A stretch of DNA of 64,000 bases from Streptococcus suis (GTDB taxonomy: Bacteria > Bacillota > Bacilli > Lactobacillales > Streptococcaceae), in contig CP102145.1 of assembly GCA_024583055.1 (NCBI GenBank), forward strand, positions 682,001-746,000. Direction: 5' to 3'. Shown in pieces: positions 50,128 to 60,203 of this stretch. The number at the start of each line of letters is the position of its first letter. Position 1 is the first letter of the stretch. The translations under genes and the position numbers were made by a program. Below the pieces are notes generated by a model that saw only the letters and a program-made list of their open reading frames with translations, was not told the DNA's origin and ran no database searches.

Positions 50128-50988
50128 TCACGACTTTTTTCTTGCCAACATGGTCGCAAAGCGCATCTTGAGGAAATTTCCATTCTCATCCCGCTTGTGG
50201 AGCTGTCCAAAGTCTTCGTTGTACTTGACCAAGTCCCAGTCACGGTAGTATTCCTTCAACTCCCCTTCTCCAAAGGTAAAGGAGAAATTCATAGGACAAG
50301 GTGCATCTTCCGTATCCATGGCTGCTACAATCAAGTTGTAACCACCCGGTCTTGTTCGTTCCTGCATATTTTGTATAATGGCGGGTATACGGTCACGCTC
50401 CAAAAACATGAAGACCACTGTTGAGATAATCCAGTCATAGTCCTGCTCCAAACTAGCTGAGTTAATATCATAAGTCCCAGCCTGTAAATCCAAATCCTCC
50501 GCTTCCTTGACCTGCAAGAGTGTCTGAATGCTCGGAACATGCTTATCAACTGCCGTCACCTCAAAACCCTGCTGGGCCAAGTAAAGACTGTTACGACCAT
50601 GGCCGCATCCCAAGTCCAAGACCTTACAAGGTTTGATAGTATCCAAGGCCTCCAAGACCTCCGAATGCGTCCTCGTATATCCGTACTTTTTAGCAAAATA
50701 ATCCTCTGGCTGACAGAAAAATTCCAAGAAAAACTCCGTATCCTCTGTCAACAAGGTCACCCGATGCCAAGCCTGTGGCTCAACAAAAGGAATCTCATCT
50801 GTCGGACCATAGACAAATTCTCCCAAAATTTCATTAAGATCTGAAATCAGCTCAAACTTGAGCTGGCCTTTCAAGACTTTGATTTTGGCCCAGGTACCCA
50901 CTTTAGTATTGTGCTTGGTCAAAAAATGCTTGGGAACCGTATCCTGATTCCAAATGGGCATGCGTTTGTAAGGAACTAAAACAGTCAT
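50128..50988 (-). CDS. tehB: SAM-dependent methyltransferase TehB, with N-terminal DUF1971 domain
   Basis: A 286-residue protein with an N-terminal cupin-like DUF1971 domain (about residues 5-85, WNQDTVPKHFLTKHNTK) and a class I methyltransferase domain with SAM motif VLDLGCGHGRNSLYL near 121. TehB methylates tellurite and confers resistance when overexpressed; its natural role is not settled. Two ATGs (50991, 50988) follow AAGGAG; the second has the better spacing. The gene stands alone. Confidence 0.88.
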   Translation of the reverse strand: MTVLVPYKRMPIWNQDTVPKHFLTKHNTKVGTWAKIKVLKGQLKFELISDLNEILGEFVYGPTDEIPFVEPQAWHRVTLLTEDTEFFLEFFCQPEDYFAKKYGYTRTHSEVLEALDTIKPCKVLDLGCGHGRNSLYLAQQGFEVTAVDKHVPSIQTLLQVKEAEDLDLQAGTYDINSASLEQDYDWIISTVVFMFLERDRIPAIIQNMQERTRPGGYNLIVAAMDTEDAPCPMNFSFTFGEGELKEYYRDWDLVKYNEDFGQLHKRDENGNFLKMRFATMLARKKS

Positions 50989-51058
50989 CATCTCTCCTTT
51001 TCTTTCCAATACACTTAGTCTATCACAAAGGAAATATGAATTCAAACCCATTTTTTTC

Positions 51059-51089
51059 TTGACGTGGAGTGAACTCCGAGGTGTATAAT
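51059..51089 (+). promoter_or_regulatory. MerR-type promoter with 19-bp spacer upstream of the alcohol dehydrogenase
   Basis: TTGACG (51059-51064), a 19-bp spacer with the perfect dyad GGAGTGAACTCC (51066-51077), then TATAAT (51084-51089). A lengthened spacer with a centred dyad is the hallmark of MerR-family activation. This arrangement resembles NmlR/AdhR targets, which drive adhC-type dehydrogenases in response to aldehydes or nitrosative stress. Confidence 0.75.
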
Positions 51090-51139
51090 ATAGAAAACTA
51101 GAAAGGTTGCTTACTAATAAATGTAGATGTGTAGAAAAT

Positions 51140-52183
51140 ATGAAAACAGCTATTTATGAAAAAGCCGGTAAGATGACCGTTGCAGAAATCGAAAAACCTA
51201 GCCTTCAAGCCAAAGATGATGTCATTATCAAGGTCGTTCGGGCCTGTGTTTGTGGGTCGGACCTTTGGGGCTACGGAGAAGACATTCACCATGACCACGG
51301 TGACACAAACTCTGGTCATGAAGCCATCGGTATCGTTGAAGAGGTAGGCGAAGACATTACAACACTTGTTCCTGGTGACTTTGTGATTGTTCCATTTACA
51401 CATGGTTGCGGACACTGTGATGCCTGTCGTGCTGGCTTTGATGGTACTTGTGACAACCATCCAGGCTACACCAACTGGGGCAACAACTACCAGTCTCAAT
51501 ACATTCGTTTCCACTACGGCAATTGGGCCTTGGTCAAAATTCCTGGTCAGCCGAGCGATTATTCAGAAGGGATGATTAAATCCCTCTTAACCTTAGCAGA
51601 TGTCATGCCAACAGGTTACCATGCGGCTCGCGTAGCAGATGTCAAACCTGGTGACAAGGTTGTTGTCATCGGTGATGGTGCAGTGGGTCAATGTGCCGTC
51701 ATTGCTGCAAAAATGCGCGGAGCTTCTCAGATCGTCATGATGAGCCGCCATGCAGACCGCCAGCAAATGGCTTTGGAATCAGGGGCTACTGCCATCGTAG
51801 CAGAACGTGGCGAGGAAGGAATTGCCAAAGTCCGTGAAATTCTTGGAGGTGGCGCTGATGCTGCCCTCGAATGTGTTGGTACAGAAGCTTCTATTGACCA
51901 AGCCCTCGGTGTGCTTCACAATGGTGGTCGTATCGGTTTTGTAGGTGTGCCTCATTACAACAACCACGCCCTCGGCTCAACTTTTACTCAAAATATCATT
52001 ATCGGTGGTGGCTCGGCTTCTGTCACAACCTATGATAAGGAAATTTTGCTTGATGCTGTTCTCAAAGGACAGATCAATCCCGGTCGCGTTTTCACCCAAA
52101 CTTACAGCCTAGACAATATCGACCAAGCCTACAAAGACATGGCCAACCGTAAAACGATTAAAGCTATGATTACGGTGGATTAA
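51140..52183 (+). CDS. Zinc-dependent alcohol dehydrogenase, MDR family
   Basis: A 347-residue medium-chain dehydrogenase. Catalytic zinc ligands are in VCGSDLWG near residue 36 and GHEAIGIVEEVGED near 62; structural zinc cysteines are in CGHCDACRAGFDGTCDNH near 92; the Rossmann motif is GDGAVGQCAV near 175. It oxidises or reduces an alcohol/aldehyde with NAD(P). The frame opens at 51107; the ATG at 51140 starts the conserved MKTAIYEKAG. Only a weak ribosome site is seen. The MerR-type promoter suggests induction by reactive aldehydes. No merR gene lies next to it in the window. Confidence 0.88.
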   Translation: MKTAIYEKAGKMTVAEIEKPSLQAKDDVIIKVVRACVCGSDLWGYGEDIHHDHGDTNSGHEAIGIVEEVGEDITTLVPGDFVIVPFTHGCGHCDACRAGFDGTCDNHPGYTNWGNNYQSQYIRFHYGNWALVKIPGQPSDYSEGMIKSLLTLADVMPTGYHAARVADVKPGDKVVVIGDGAVGQCAVIAAKMRGASQIVMMSRHADRQQMALESGATAIVAERGEEGIAKVREILGGGADAALECVGTEASIDQALGVLHNGGRIGFVGVPHYNNHALGSTFTQNIIIGGGSASVTTYDKEILLDAVLKGQINPGRVFTQTYSLDNIDQAYKDMANRKTIKAMITVD

Positions 52184-52958
52184 GGTGCCAAACATGGTTA
52201 AAAAATTCAAGAGTATCTAGTAATAATCTCCAAGTTTGAATCACTTATTACACAGAAAAGTAAAATCCCTCACCTACCTAAAAATCGTGGTGAGGATTTG
52301 TTTATACATCATTAGGGCATTTCAACTACTAGAAAAGTGTAAGCAGTCTACATATCAGATTATCACTCTGATTGTATCAATCCACTCAATCTCATTATTA
52401 TCCATTCAAAACAACGTCATTTCTGACAAGGTTTGTATTTTGAAAAATCTCTTAGATTCAGTTTTGGATCTGGTTTTGGGATATAGTTTTTCTAACGGGC
52501 ATTGTGACGAAACCTGAAGTAATACGACTAGCAAAATGTGTTAGAAAACTGATTATGGTAGAAAACTGCAAGATATTGGCGCCAATGACCAGAGCAACGA
52601 TAATGTACAACAGAATTCCTGTTTCAATAGAGCATCCAGTTGATTCACAAATTAATTACTTTTATTTTATTATATATTTCAAATCCTAATATTCACTGAG
52701 TTGATTAAATTAATTAAATTCAACTAAATAACAATAATCATTCAAAGCATTGTCTGCAAAATAATTAAAGTAGTTGCTATGAAAAAATTGGTAGCTAATA
52801 TCTGCTAGAAACGACATGTCGAATAGTTTCATTTGCAATGAACTAGGCAATAAATAACAAGACAACTATCTTGACTGCGTATCAATTGTAAAATAGGTTG
52901 TGAATGTTGTTTTGTTTCTTTCACCAGTGGTTCTTATTGACAAATTTATTCTTAAGAC
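52184..52958. other. AT-rich 775-bp stretch without a supported gene
   Basis: Two short frames (52236-52517 and 52504-52689, plus strand) exist, but they lack ribosome sites and recognisable motifs. The sequence is much richer in A and T than both flanks. It may be decayed coding DNA brought in together with the lipoprotein gene at 52959. I see no repeat ends or integrase. Confidence 0.5.
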
Positions 52959-53711
52959 TTAGTGTTTAATAAACGTAACTTGATTTTTCTTCAAATTCTC
53001 TGGGAATTGTTTTCTAACATATTTCGTGTAAGCTTCTTCTGTTAATTTGATATACCCATCTTCTATCCCCGTTGCAATAAGACTTTCAGACTCAATAAAT
53101 TTCATGTTTTGTGTGGTTGCAACATATATTATTGGATTTTTTATTTCTCCTTGAGTCAGCGAATCTAATCCACCATCATAATGATAAGTTTCAAACACAA
53201 TTGTTCGTTCATTTTGAAACCTTGTTTCTAATAAATTATTTCCATCTAATCCATTTAATGCATCAGTGGTAAGAAAACTTTTTATCTTATTCTTATCTTC
53301 TTCACTATATATATCCGGCAGTAAATACAATCTAGTTCCATTTTTTGCTTGATCTATCAGTTTTTCAGGTAGATCTAACCCAGTATCTATGAGATAATTT
53401 GGTGATACCGTAAAATACCATAAATCCATATCAGGTGCATATATATTATAATGACTATCACGCCATTCTCTCATTAGCTTGGTTGAATAATGAACAGAGT
53501 TTAAAATGTAAACTCCATCCTTGCCTTCAATGCTCTCATACCAGTTATACATGTCTTTAGACATTTGATCTACACTAGATCGTAATTTTGTTTCATCGCC
53601 TTCTATAAAGAATCTATCAATATAATAGTAATCTGAATCAGAATTTGAAACACATGCTCCGAGCATCGTCAACATGCATGTTAGAAATATTGAAATAAAT
53701 ATTTTCTTCAT
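52959..53711 (-). CDS. Lipoprotein resembling the extracellular part of bacteriocin-associated membrane proteins
   Basis: A 250-residue predicted lipoprotein: a hydrophobic signal and lipobox MLGAC with Cys20. The mature part has an SVDQMSKDMYNWYESI region, then a YFTVSPNYLIDTGLDLP stretch and LYLLPDIYSEEDKNKIKSF. This layout recalls the extracellular loop of the roughly 650-residue bacteriocin-associated integral membrane family, but without the membrane helices. That link is from memory and uncertain. It is strongly AT-rich with a good GGAGG and its own promoter. No bacteriocin or immunity gene is adjacent. Horizontal acquisition is likely; the function is unknown. Confidence 0.65.
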   Translation of the reverse strand: MKKIFISIFLTCMLTMLGACVSNSDSDYYYIDRFFIEGDETKLRSSVDQMSKDMYNWYESIEGKDGVYILNSVHYSTKLMREWRDSHYNIYAPDMDLWYFTVSPNYLIDTGLDLPEKLIDQAKNGTRLYLLPDIYSEEDKNKIKSFLTTDALNGLDGNNLLETRFQNERTIVFETYHYDGGLDSLTQGEIKNPIIYVATTQNMKFIESESLIATGIEDGYIKLTEEAYTKYVRKQFPENLKKNQVTFIKH

Positions 53712-54013
53712 CAGTATTCCTCCAATTTTTGCAGACAGTACAAACAGGGTATCACATTATCATTAAATACTTTTCCAATCCCAAACTATTAAATAAAAGT
53801 TTTTATTCTTAGCTTTTTCAAATAGTAAATACCAAAATTACACATTAATTATAACACAAAACAAATAAGTAAACAACAAGGTGTTATAATAATATAGTGG
53901 ATGTTTACTAGAAGTATAAAAAAAGCTACACACCATATCAATATTAACAACATTCGCACAATTTTTTCTCCGAACATTACGGGCACACAGTCTGTATTTC
54001 ATTTTCCTATAAC
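53712..54013. other. AT-rich intergenic stretch between the lipoprotein gene and smpB
   Basis: About 300 bp, strongly A+T. It contains the lipoprotein promoter and otherwise only scattered AT runs, including an isolated TATAAT near 53886 without a clear -35 partner. No gene seen. Confidence 0.5.
53756..53784 (-). promoter_or_regulatory. Promoter of the AT-rich lipoprotein gene
   Basis: Minus-strand TTGGGA (53779-53784), 17-nt spacer, GATAAT (53756-53761), about 45 bp before the ATG. Confidence 0.6.
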
Positions 54014-54039
54014 AAAAAGACCAGGATTTCTCCCAGCCT
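54014..54039 (-). terminator. Rho-independent terminator after smpB
   Basis: Minus-strand AGGCTGGGA / TCCTGGTCT with GAAA loop and TTTTT, directly after the smpB stop. Confidence 0.8.
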
Positions 54040-54507
54040 CTATCGACTATTGATAGCCTTCATGGTTCGCTTAATATCACGGTCTTGCTCACGGCGTTTA
54101 ATTGACTCTCGCTTGTCGTAGTCGTGCTTCCCTTTGGCAAGCCCAATCAGGACCTTAGCAAAACCGTCCTTGATATAGACCTTGAGGGGAACCAGGGTCA
54201 TCCCTGTTCCCTTGACCTCATTGCCCAAAGACTCGATTTGCTTCTTCCGCAAGAGGAGCTTGCGGGTCCGCGTTGGCTCCTGATTCCAGATATTGCCCTC
54301 ATCGTAGGGAGCGATATGGACATTGACCAACCAAGCCTCGCCCTGCTTGATCTGGGCAAAGCCGTCCTTAAGGTTGATCCGCCCCGCACGAATAGACTTA
54401 ATCTCCGTCCCCGTCAGGACCATCCCCGCCTCCACTGTATCGACAATGGTATAGTCGTGGCGGGCTTTTTTATTCTGTGCAATCACATTGCCCTCACCCT
54501 TGGCCAT
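54040..54507 (-). CDS. smpB: SsrA-binding protein
   Basis: A 155-residue tmRNA-binding protein that brings tmRNA to stalled ribosomes. Family marks are [16 protein letters not shown] near residue 12, [20 protein letters not shown] near 31, and the basic tail [20 protein letters not shown]. It starts 2 bp after rnr. The rnr-smpB pairing is functionally sensible since RNase R degrades mRNA tagged in trans-translation. Confidence 0.97.
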   Translation of the reverse strand: MAKGEGNVIAQNKKARHDYTIVDTVEAGMVLTGTEIKSIRAGRINLKDGFAQIKQGEAWLVNVHIAPYDEGNIWNQEPTRTRKLLLRKKQIESLGNEVKGTGMTLVPLKVYIKDGFAKVLIGLAKGKHDYDKRESIKRREQDRDIKRTMKAINSR

Positions 54508-54509
54508 GC

Positions 54510-56879
54510 CTATCTCCTTTTCTTCTTGTTCTTTTTAGCCACTTCTTTGTAAAATGGTTTCTTTTTCTTGTCTTTTTTACCACTTTTTGACTTGTGGTCT
54601 TTCCCAGACTTGTGACGTCCGCTGTCGCGACCAGCAGCTTCTTGTTTGTGGTGCTTGCCCCGTCCTCGCCCTGACCGATCATCACGGTCACGGTTGGAGT
54701 GACTGGCCGTTCTCCGCTTGGCTTTCAAAGCCTTTTCCACAATATCCAGCTCGGACGGAACGTGGGCAAAATCGATTTCCCCTGTCATCTTGTCCGCCCG
54801 CGTTAGCTTGATACGAATTGGCTGACCGACACGGAAGACTCGACCTGATTTCTCACCCTGCAAGGTCAGAGTCCGCTCGTGGAACTGGTAGTATTCGTTG
54901 AGGTTGGTGATATGAATCAGGCCTTCAACCGTATTTGGCAACTCAACAAAGAGACCAAACTTGACCACGCTAGACACGACACCATCAAACTCTTGCCCGA
55001 CAAATTCTTGCATGAACTCTGCCTTCTTCATGGCTTCGACTTCCCGCTCTGCCTCAATGGCACGGCGTTCTAAACTGGACGAAGACTTGGCAAGCTCAGG
55101 AATAACCCGCTCAAAATGCTCTGCTTTTTCCGCAGGATTGTGACCATAGTCCCGCACCATGCGGTGAACCAGCAGGTCGGGATAGCGGCGGATAGGACTG
55201 GTGAAGTGAGTGTAAAACTCCGCACCCAGACCGTAGTGGCCGTGGTTGTGCTCCGAGTAGCGTGCCTGCTGCATGGAACGCAGCAACATCATGTTGAGAA
55301 CATCGGCGTAGGGCTGATCCTTGACCCGCTCCATGAGGTCCTGAAGGGCGTCCTGGCTGATAGAGCTGGCCGTTCCATAGACCGTCAGACCAAAGCTGGT
55401 CGCATAGTCGATGAACTTCTGCAACTTGTCTGACTTAGGCTCCTCGTGGATCCGATAGATGAAAGGCAGGTCCAGTTTGGCAAAATGCTCAGCAACGCAC
55501 TCGTTGGCCGCCAACATGAAGGACTCAATCATCCGCTCGGCAATGCCCCGCTGACGCAGTTGAATATCGACTGGCAGACCATCCTTGTTGACGATGATTT
55601 TAGCTTCAGCTGTATCAAAGTTGAGAGCCCCACGCTTGTAGCGCATGGCTTCTAGCGTCTCATGGAGTTTGACCATGAGGTCCACACTCGGCACGATTGT
55701 CTTGTATTTGTCCAGCTTTTCCTTGTTGCCTGCAATCATGTCATTGACATCAGAATAGGTCATGCGGAAGGTAGTTTTGATAACCGTTTGGCCAATCCAG
55801 TGCTTGACTACCTTGCCCTTGCGGTCAATTTCCATAATAGCCGACTGGGTTAGACGGTCCACGTTTGGATTAAGGGAACAGATACCGTTTGACAGGCGTT
55901 CTGGCAACATGGGTACCACACGGTCGGTCACATAGACAGAGGTTCCCCGCTTGACAGCTTCCTGGTCCAAGGCAGAGCCTTCCGTCACATAGTAGCTGAC
56001 ATCAGCGATATGAACACCCAGCTCCAGATTGCCATTCTTGAGTTGCTTGATATGGACCGCATCGTCCAAGTCCTTGGCATCTGCACCGTCGATAGTGAAG
56101 ATGATTTCATCCCGCAGATCCAAGCGGCCTTCAAAGTCCTGTTCAGACGGACTTTCTGGCACCCGATTGGCCTCTGCCAAAACTTCATCAGGGAATTCCG
56201 ACACGATGTCCATGGATTCCAAAACTTCCAAGACATCGATTCCCACATCGTCCTTATGCCCCACCACATCCCGAATGGTCGCGACAAAGTGGTCCCGTTT
56301 CTTATTGGGATAGGCTTCAATATCAACTTTTAGGATTTCCGTTCCGGTCAATACCAGAGGTGACTTCTTGATGTAAATTTTCTGTGCGATTTTCTGGTTT
56401 TTAGACTTGATGTAGCCTGCATATTCTGGCTTGTCTTCGTCAAAAATAATCAAGCCCACCGCTGTTTTCAGGCTATGTTCCAAAATATCAATGACTTCCG
56501 CTTCCGCAGCCGTCCCCTTGAGCCTGTCCGCTACTTTCTTGATAGCCACTTCCACTCGGTCACCCTCGATGGCGAAGTTGACATCGTCACGGCTGACAAA
56601 GAGATCATCTTCCTCCTCGTCAATTGTCACAAAGCCAAAGCCAGACTTGTGGGCACGGAAAATACCCTGTAAGGTCACCTTGTTTTTGGACACTTTTGGA
56701 GCTGGCAGAGCAATTCGACCCGCATTGTCAAAGACAAGCTTACGGCTACCTTCCATGCTAGACACCAGCTTGACCAAGTCTGTAAAACTCTTAGCAGAGC
56801 TGGCTCCAAACTGATCGGCCAGCTGGTCCATGGTCACAGGACCTGCTTCTGTAATATAGTTTAAAATATCTTTTTTCAT
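54510..56879 (-). CDS. rnr: Ribonuclease R
   Basis: A 789-residue 3'-5' exoribonuclease (RNB family). An N-terminal helix-turn-helix (residues 1-60) precedes cold-shock domains (about 65-220). The RNB catalytic core carries [20 protein letters not shown] (near 252-271) with the metal-binding aspartates. An S1 domain near 630-710 is followed by a long Lys/Arg/Asp-rich tail typical of RNase R. It heads the rnr-smpB pair after secG. Confidence 0.97.
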   Translation of the reverse strand: MKKDILNYITEAGPVTMDQLADQFGASSAKSFTDLVKLVSSMEGSRKLVFDNAGRIALPAPKVSKNKVTLQGIFRAHKSGFGFVTIDEEEDDLFVSRDDVNFAIEGDRVEVAIKKVADRLKGTAAEAEVIDILEHSLKTAVGLIIFDEDKPEYAGYIKSKNQKIAQKIYIKKSPLVLTGTEILKVDIEAYPNKKRDHFVATIRDVVGHKDDVGIDVLEVLESMDIVSEFPDEVLAEANRVPESPSEQDFEGRLDLRDEIIFTIDGADAKDLDDAVHIKQLKNGNLELGVHIADVSYYVTEGSALDQEAVKRGTSVYVTDRVVPMLPERLSNGICSLNPNVDRLTQSAIMEIDRKGKVVKHWIGQTVIKTTFRMTYSDVNDMIAGNKEKLDKYKTIVPSVDLMVKLHETLEAMRYKRGALNFDTAEAKIIVNKDGLPVDIQLRQRGIAERMIESFMLAANECVAEHFAKLDLPFIYRIHEEPKSDKLQKFIDYATSFGLTVYGTASSISQDALQDLMERVKDQPYADVLNMMLLRSMQQARYSEHNHGHYGLGAEFYTHFTSPIRRYPDLLVHRMVRDYGHNPAEKAEHFERVIPELAKSSSSLERRAIEAEREVEAMKKAEFMQEFVGQEFDGVVSSVVKFGLFVELPNTVEGLIHITNLNEYYQFHERTLTLQGEKSGRVFRVGQPIRIKLTRADKMTGEIDFAHVPSELDIVEKALKAKRRTASHSNRDRDDRSGRGRGKHHKQEAAGRDSGRHKSGKDHKSKSGKKDKKKKPFYKEVAKKNKKKRR

Positions 56880-56929
56880 TTGTCTTTACCAAAGTGCTAG
56901 GAATATCCCTAGCTCTACTTTTCTAAATT

Positions 56930-57118
56930 TGCGTCATCATTTCAGCGCAGTGGTTGATTGGAAATTTTGTTCGCATTTTATTCTCCAAAATTTCCTAATC
57001 AACTGTACAGGGTGTGAGTAAAACGATCTAGGAATAGACCGTTTTAGCCTGAACCTAGAAACGCGAGAGTTCAGTTGAACTTCTTTTGATTAGTCAAATT
57101 CTGTCCCACTCCCAAAAA
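56930..57118. repeat. Structured intergenic sequence with two inverted repeats
   Basis: Holds GTTGATTGGAAATTTTG with its near-inverse CAAAATTTCCTAATCAAC (56951-57003), and AAAACG-TCTA / TAGA-CGTTTT (about 57017-57045). On the minus strand it begins GGGAGTGGGACAGAAT. That opening is a text I recall as recurring between streptococcal genes, so it is probably a dispersed repeat, but this window has only one copy. Confidence 0.5.
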
Positions 57119-57146
57119 AATAGACCAAGAGCATTGCCCCAGTCTA
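57114..57146 (-). terminator. Rho-independent terminator after secG
   Basis: Minus-strand TAGAC...GTCTA stem with inner G-T pairs, followed by seven T residues. 13 bp past the secG stop. Confidence 0.75.
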
Positions 57147-57158
57147 CATTTGATTCTA

Positions 57159-57392
57159 TTAATTACTTGAAATGATAACCAGAACCAGCGCATTGAGCAA
57201 CCAAAGGGCAACTAGAATGGCTGTAAAACGCTGCATCACTGCCTCAAACCCACGCGCCTTTGTCCGCTCAAAAAGAGCACCACTAGAAGCATCAAAGACA
57301 TTACTTGATTGGTTTTTAGCTGGCTGAATAAAAATCACCGCCACAAGAATAACAGATAAAATCAACAGAATGGTTAATAATACTTGATACAT
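57159..57392 (-). CDS. secG: Preprotein translocase subunit SecG
   Basis: A 77-residue auxiliary subunit of the SecYEG channel. Two membrane helices (about residues 2-22 and 54-74) flank a cytoplasmic loop containing the family stretch VIFIQPAKNQSSNVFDAS. The position between rpmG and rnr is the usual streptococcal arrangement. Confidence 0.93.
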   Translation of the reverse strand: MYQVLLTILLILSVILVAVIFIQPAKNQSSNVFDASSGALFERTKARGFEAVMQRFTAILVALWLLNALVLVIISSN

Positions 57393-57438
57393 ACTTTTTT
57401 CACTTTCTTAAATAACTCCTGCTATTATACCACAGAAT

Positions 57439-57588
57439 CTATTTCGTTTCAAGGTGGAGGGTTACTTTTCTCTCCTTGGGGCAGTATTTCAAGACCTGGA
57501 TTTTATCCGGATGGGTCTTGGCATTCTTGCTAGTCAAATAATTCTTACTGCCACATTCAGAACATTGCAAATTGATTTTTACTCTCAC
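57439..57588 (-). CDS. rpmG: Ribosomal protein L33
   Basis: A 49-residue large-subunit ribosomal protein, too short for many ORF filters. Translation from GTG at 57588 gives [15 protein letters not shown], then [16 protein letters not shown] and [11 protein letters not shown], a clear L33. Three cysteines remain (C9, C12, C36); the fourth zinc ligand of classical Cys-type L33 is Glu, as also seen in some streptococcal copies. The GTG overlaps the TAG stop of pmrA by one base, so the two are translationally coupled. Confidence 0.95.
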   Translation of the reverse strand: MRVKINLQCSECGSKNYLTSKNAKTHPDKIQVLKYCPKERKVTLHLETK

Positions 57589-58793
57589 TAGACTTCCCTT
57601 ACTTTCAAGTAGTTTCTAAAATTCACCAAGGACCAAATCAGATTAAACAAAACCAGAGCGCTAGACACATAAAACACCCAATCATAGCCTAGATGAGCAG
57701 CAGTCGTTGACCCAATCATGGGTCCCACAACCGAACCTAGATTATTAAAAATCTGATTGTAGGAGAAAATGCGCGAAATCCCTTCTTTGGGCGTTAACTT
57801 GGTCAAGAGGGAATTGACCGACGGCAATAGAGCTCCCGTACCAAAACCATAGAGAAAGCGCAGTACACCTAGCTGGAAAGGACTTTGGGCAAAGACGCAG
57901 AGGACATTGATCAAGAGACTGTAGGCCAAGGCCATGAGCAGCAACCTGTGATTGCCAATTCGGTCCCCCAATTTCCCCAAAGGACCTGAAGTCACCAGCG
58001 AGGCCATGCCCGGCAGGGAAATAATAAATCCAGCTACAAAAAGCAGATTGTCCGTCTGACCCAGATGCCGCACATAAAGAGTTAAAATCGGCACGATAGC
58101 CTGAGCCGCCGCAATGATAATCATGGAAGTGATAAACAGTCCCACCATCATCTGCTTGTCCTTGATTTGATGAAAGAGCTCTGCAATCATCATCTGCTGC
58201 CCCTTTGCCATCGGCTTGAAATCTTCACGAATATATAAAACTGTCAAAACCGCCACCAAGAGATAGAGCAAACCGACCAGCAGAAAGACATTGTGAATCC
58301 CCACTATTTCCGCCAAAAAACCACCCAGAGTCGGGCCAATCAAGTTACCCGCCACAGCCCCTGTTGACAAGGTTCCCAGAGCATAGCCTGTCTTGTCCTT
58401 GGGTACCTGACTGGCTACTAGAGCCGTCGCATTGGGAATATAGCCGGTAAAAATCCCATTCAACACACGCAGGACAATCATCCAAAAAACATTTGGCACA
58501 AAAGCCATCCCACCCATGGTGAAAATCATAGCCAAAGCCGCCCGCACCATCATGGGCTTGCGACCATAACGGTCCGCCAAACTCCCCCAAATCGGTGCCA
58601 TAATAGCTGCCGCCAGGGCATTGGTCGACACAGCCAGACCAGCAAAATACTCCACCTGACTGCCAGTCACTCCCAACTCCTCCACAAAGACCGAGATAAA
58701 AGGCATGACCAAGGTAAAACTAACCCCCGTCAAAAAATTCCCAATCCAGGCCACTTTCAAATTCGGCTTCCAGTAACTACTACCCTCGTCCAT
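57588..58793 (-). CDS. pmrA: MFS multidrug efflux transporter PmrA
   Basis: A 401-residue, 12-helix major-facilitator exporter (drug:H+ antiporter 1). MFS motif A is [17 protein letters not shown] near residue 62. The second-half equivalent is [16 protein letters not shown] near 257. Sequence and order (mutM-coaE-pmrA-rpmG-secG) match pneumococcal PmrA, linked to fluoroquinolone and dye efflux. The frame opens at 58859, inside coaE; the ATG at 58793 gives the expected N-terminus and a 14-bp overlap with coaE. Confidence 0.9.
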   Translation of the reverse strand: MDEGSSYWKPNLKVAWIGNFLTGVSFTLVMPFISVFVEELGVTGSQVEYFAGLAVSTNALAAAIMAPIWGSLADRYGRKPMMVRAALAMIFTMGGMAFVPNVFWMIVLRVLNGIFTGYIPNATALVASQVPKDKTGYALGTLSTGAVAGNLIGPTLGGFLAEIVGIHNVFLLVGLLYLLVAVLTVLYIREDFKPMAKGQQMMIAELFHQIKDKQMMVGLFITSMIIIAAAQAIVPILTLYVRHLGQTDNLLFVAGFIISLPGMASLVTSGPLGKLGDRIGNHRLLLMALAYSLLINVLCVFAQSPFQLGVLRFLYGFGTGALLPSVNSLLTKLTPKEGISRIFSYNQIFNNLGSVVGPMIGSTTAAHLGYDWVFYVSSALVLFNLIWSLVNFRNYLKVREV

Positions 58794-59382
58794 TTCCAAT
58801 CTCCTCCACCAAAGACGCCACCTGCGCCAAGGTCGCCTCCCGCGACCCACTGTTATCAATCACCTTATCTGCCCGTTCTTTTTTCTTTTCTAAAGAAAGC
58901 TGCGCTGCCAAGCGATTCTCCGCCTCCTGCAGGCTATAGCCGTTGCGAGCCATGAGCCGTGCCAACTGCTGGCGCTCATCGACATAGACCAGCCAGACCT
59001 CATCGACCTCCCCGCTATAATCCAACTCGTAGAGCAGGGGAATATCCATGAAAACCACTTCTTCTGTCTGTGCTAGCAAATCCCGTCGTGCCAACAGTTC
59101 TTTCCGAATAATCTGGTCCTGCAGTTCAGATAAACGGGCCCGCAACTGGCTATCCGCAAAGACCTGCTGGCCCAATTTTACTCGGTCCAATTGACCATCA
59201 GCTGCTAGAATTGCCGGACCAAACTCCTCAAGCAAGACCTGATAGAGCCGTCCGCCCTTTTTTTGCAAATCATGAACTACCCCGTCTGCATCGATGACCT
59301 GATAGCCCTTCTCTCGTAAAAAAGCCGTCACTGTTGACTTACCCGACGCGATACCGCCTGTTAATCCGATTACCTTAGCCAT
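58780..59382 (-). CDS. coaE: Dephospho-CoA kinase
   Basis: Last step of CoA synthesis, phosphorylating the 3'-hydroxyl of dephospho-CoA. A 200-residue P-loop kinase with [12 protein letters not shown] at residues 6-17, the CoA-binding [16 protein letters not shown] near 35, and [10 protein letters not shown] near 110. It overlaps mutM by 8 bp upstream and pmrA by 14 bp downstream. Confidence 0.95.
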   Translation of the reverse strand: MAKVIGLTGGIASGKSTVTAFLREKGYQVIDADGVVHDLQKKGGRLYQVLLEEFGPAILAADGQLDRVKLGQQVFADSQLRARLSELQDQIIRKELLARRDLLAQTEEVVFMDIPLLYELDYSGEVDEVWLVYVDERQQLARLMARNGYSLQEAENRLAAQLSLEKKKERADKVIDNSGSREATLAQVASLVEEIGNGRG

Positions 59383-60202
59383 GCTTCACCTGACACCGGG
59401 GACAGAAATGCGTGCCCCGACCTCCCAGCTGGATTTTGACAATCTCCGTCTGGCAACGCGGACAGGCCTGCCCCTGCTTTCCATAAACTTGTAAATAATC
59501 CTGCATGGTCCCATCCATGCCTAAGGCATTTTTGTAGGTCCGAATGGTCGAACCGCCCTTTTCAACTCCCAGAGCCAAAACATCAATGGTGGCTTGGCGA
59601 AGGCCCGCCACCTGTTCTGCTGTCAAGGTTGAACTTCCCTGGGCAGGATGAACCTGTGCTCGGAAAAGCACCTCATCGACATAGATATTGCCCAGACCAG
59701 CCACTAGGGTTTGGTCCAGCAGGTGCGACTTGATTGGCTTTTTGGACTTAGCTAATTTGGTCTGAAAAACAGCCATATCAAAGTCTTCTTCCGTCGGCTC
59801 AGGACCTAATTTTTTAGACAAGAAATAGGCTTCCAAGTCCACTTCCCGCAACAATTCCATGGTGCCAAACTTGCGGACATCTTGGTAAACCAAGGTAGAA
59901 CCGTCTGACAATGCAAAAAAGACATGAAAGTGCTTGCTAGCAGGCACCACATCATGGAAAAGATTGTACTTGCCCTCCATACGCAGATGGGAAATCAGCA
60001 CAAAATCTGTCAGATAGAGGAGCAAATATTTACCCCGACGGTCCACCTCCATGATGGTTTGACCAACCAACTGCTCACGAAAGCTGTCCGCACCAGTCAC
60101 AATCATACGAGGATAGTCCACCCGGACACGTTCAATTTTCTTACCTTTGACAAGACGATTGAGCCCACGACGAACCGTCTCAACCTCTGGAAGTTCGGGC
60201 AT
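59375..60202 (-). CDS. mutM: Formamidopyrimidine-DNA glycosylase
   Basis: Removes 8-oxoguanine and formamidopyrimidines and cuts the abasic site. A 275-residue Fpg with N-terminal [13 protein letters not shown], in which Pro2 is the nucleophile after Met removal and Glu3 is catalytic. The C-terminal zinc finger has CPRC near 243 and CPRC near 263. The start at 60202 is fixed by the need for Pro2, and AGGTGG lies seven bases upstream, although the frame opens at 60229. The gene follows the GNAT gene by one base. Confidence 0.96.
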   Translation of the reverse strand: MPELPEVETVRRGLNRLVKGKKIERVRVDYPRMIVTGADSFREQLVGQTIMEVDRRGKYLLLYLTDFVLISHLRMEGKYNLFHDVVPASKHFHVFFALSDGSTLVYQDVRKFGTMELLREVDLEAYFLSKKLGPEPTEEDFDMAVFQTKLAKSKKPIKSHLLDQTLVAGLGNIYVDEVLFRAQVHPAQGSSTLTAEQVAGLRQATIDVLALGVEKGGSTIRTYKNALGMDGTMQDYLQVYGKQGQACPRCQTEIVKIQLGGRGTHFCPRCQVKHG

Positions 60203-60203
60203 A

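Noticed and set aside
52236..52689. Two overlapping plus-strand frames after the alcohol dehydrogenase
   Set aside because: No ribosome site, no recognisable domain, very AT-rich; more likely decayed or non-coding DNA.
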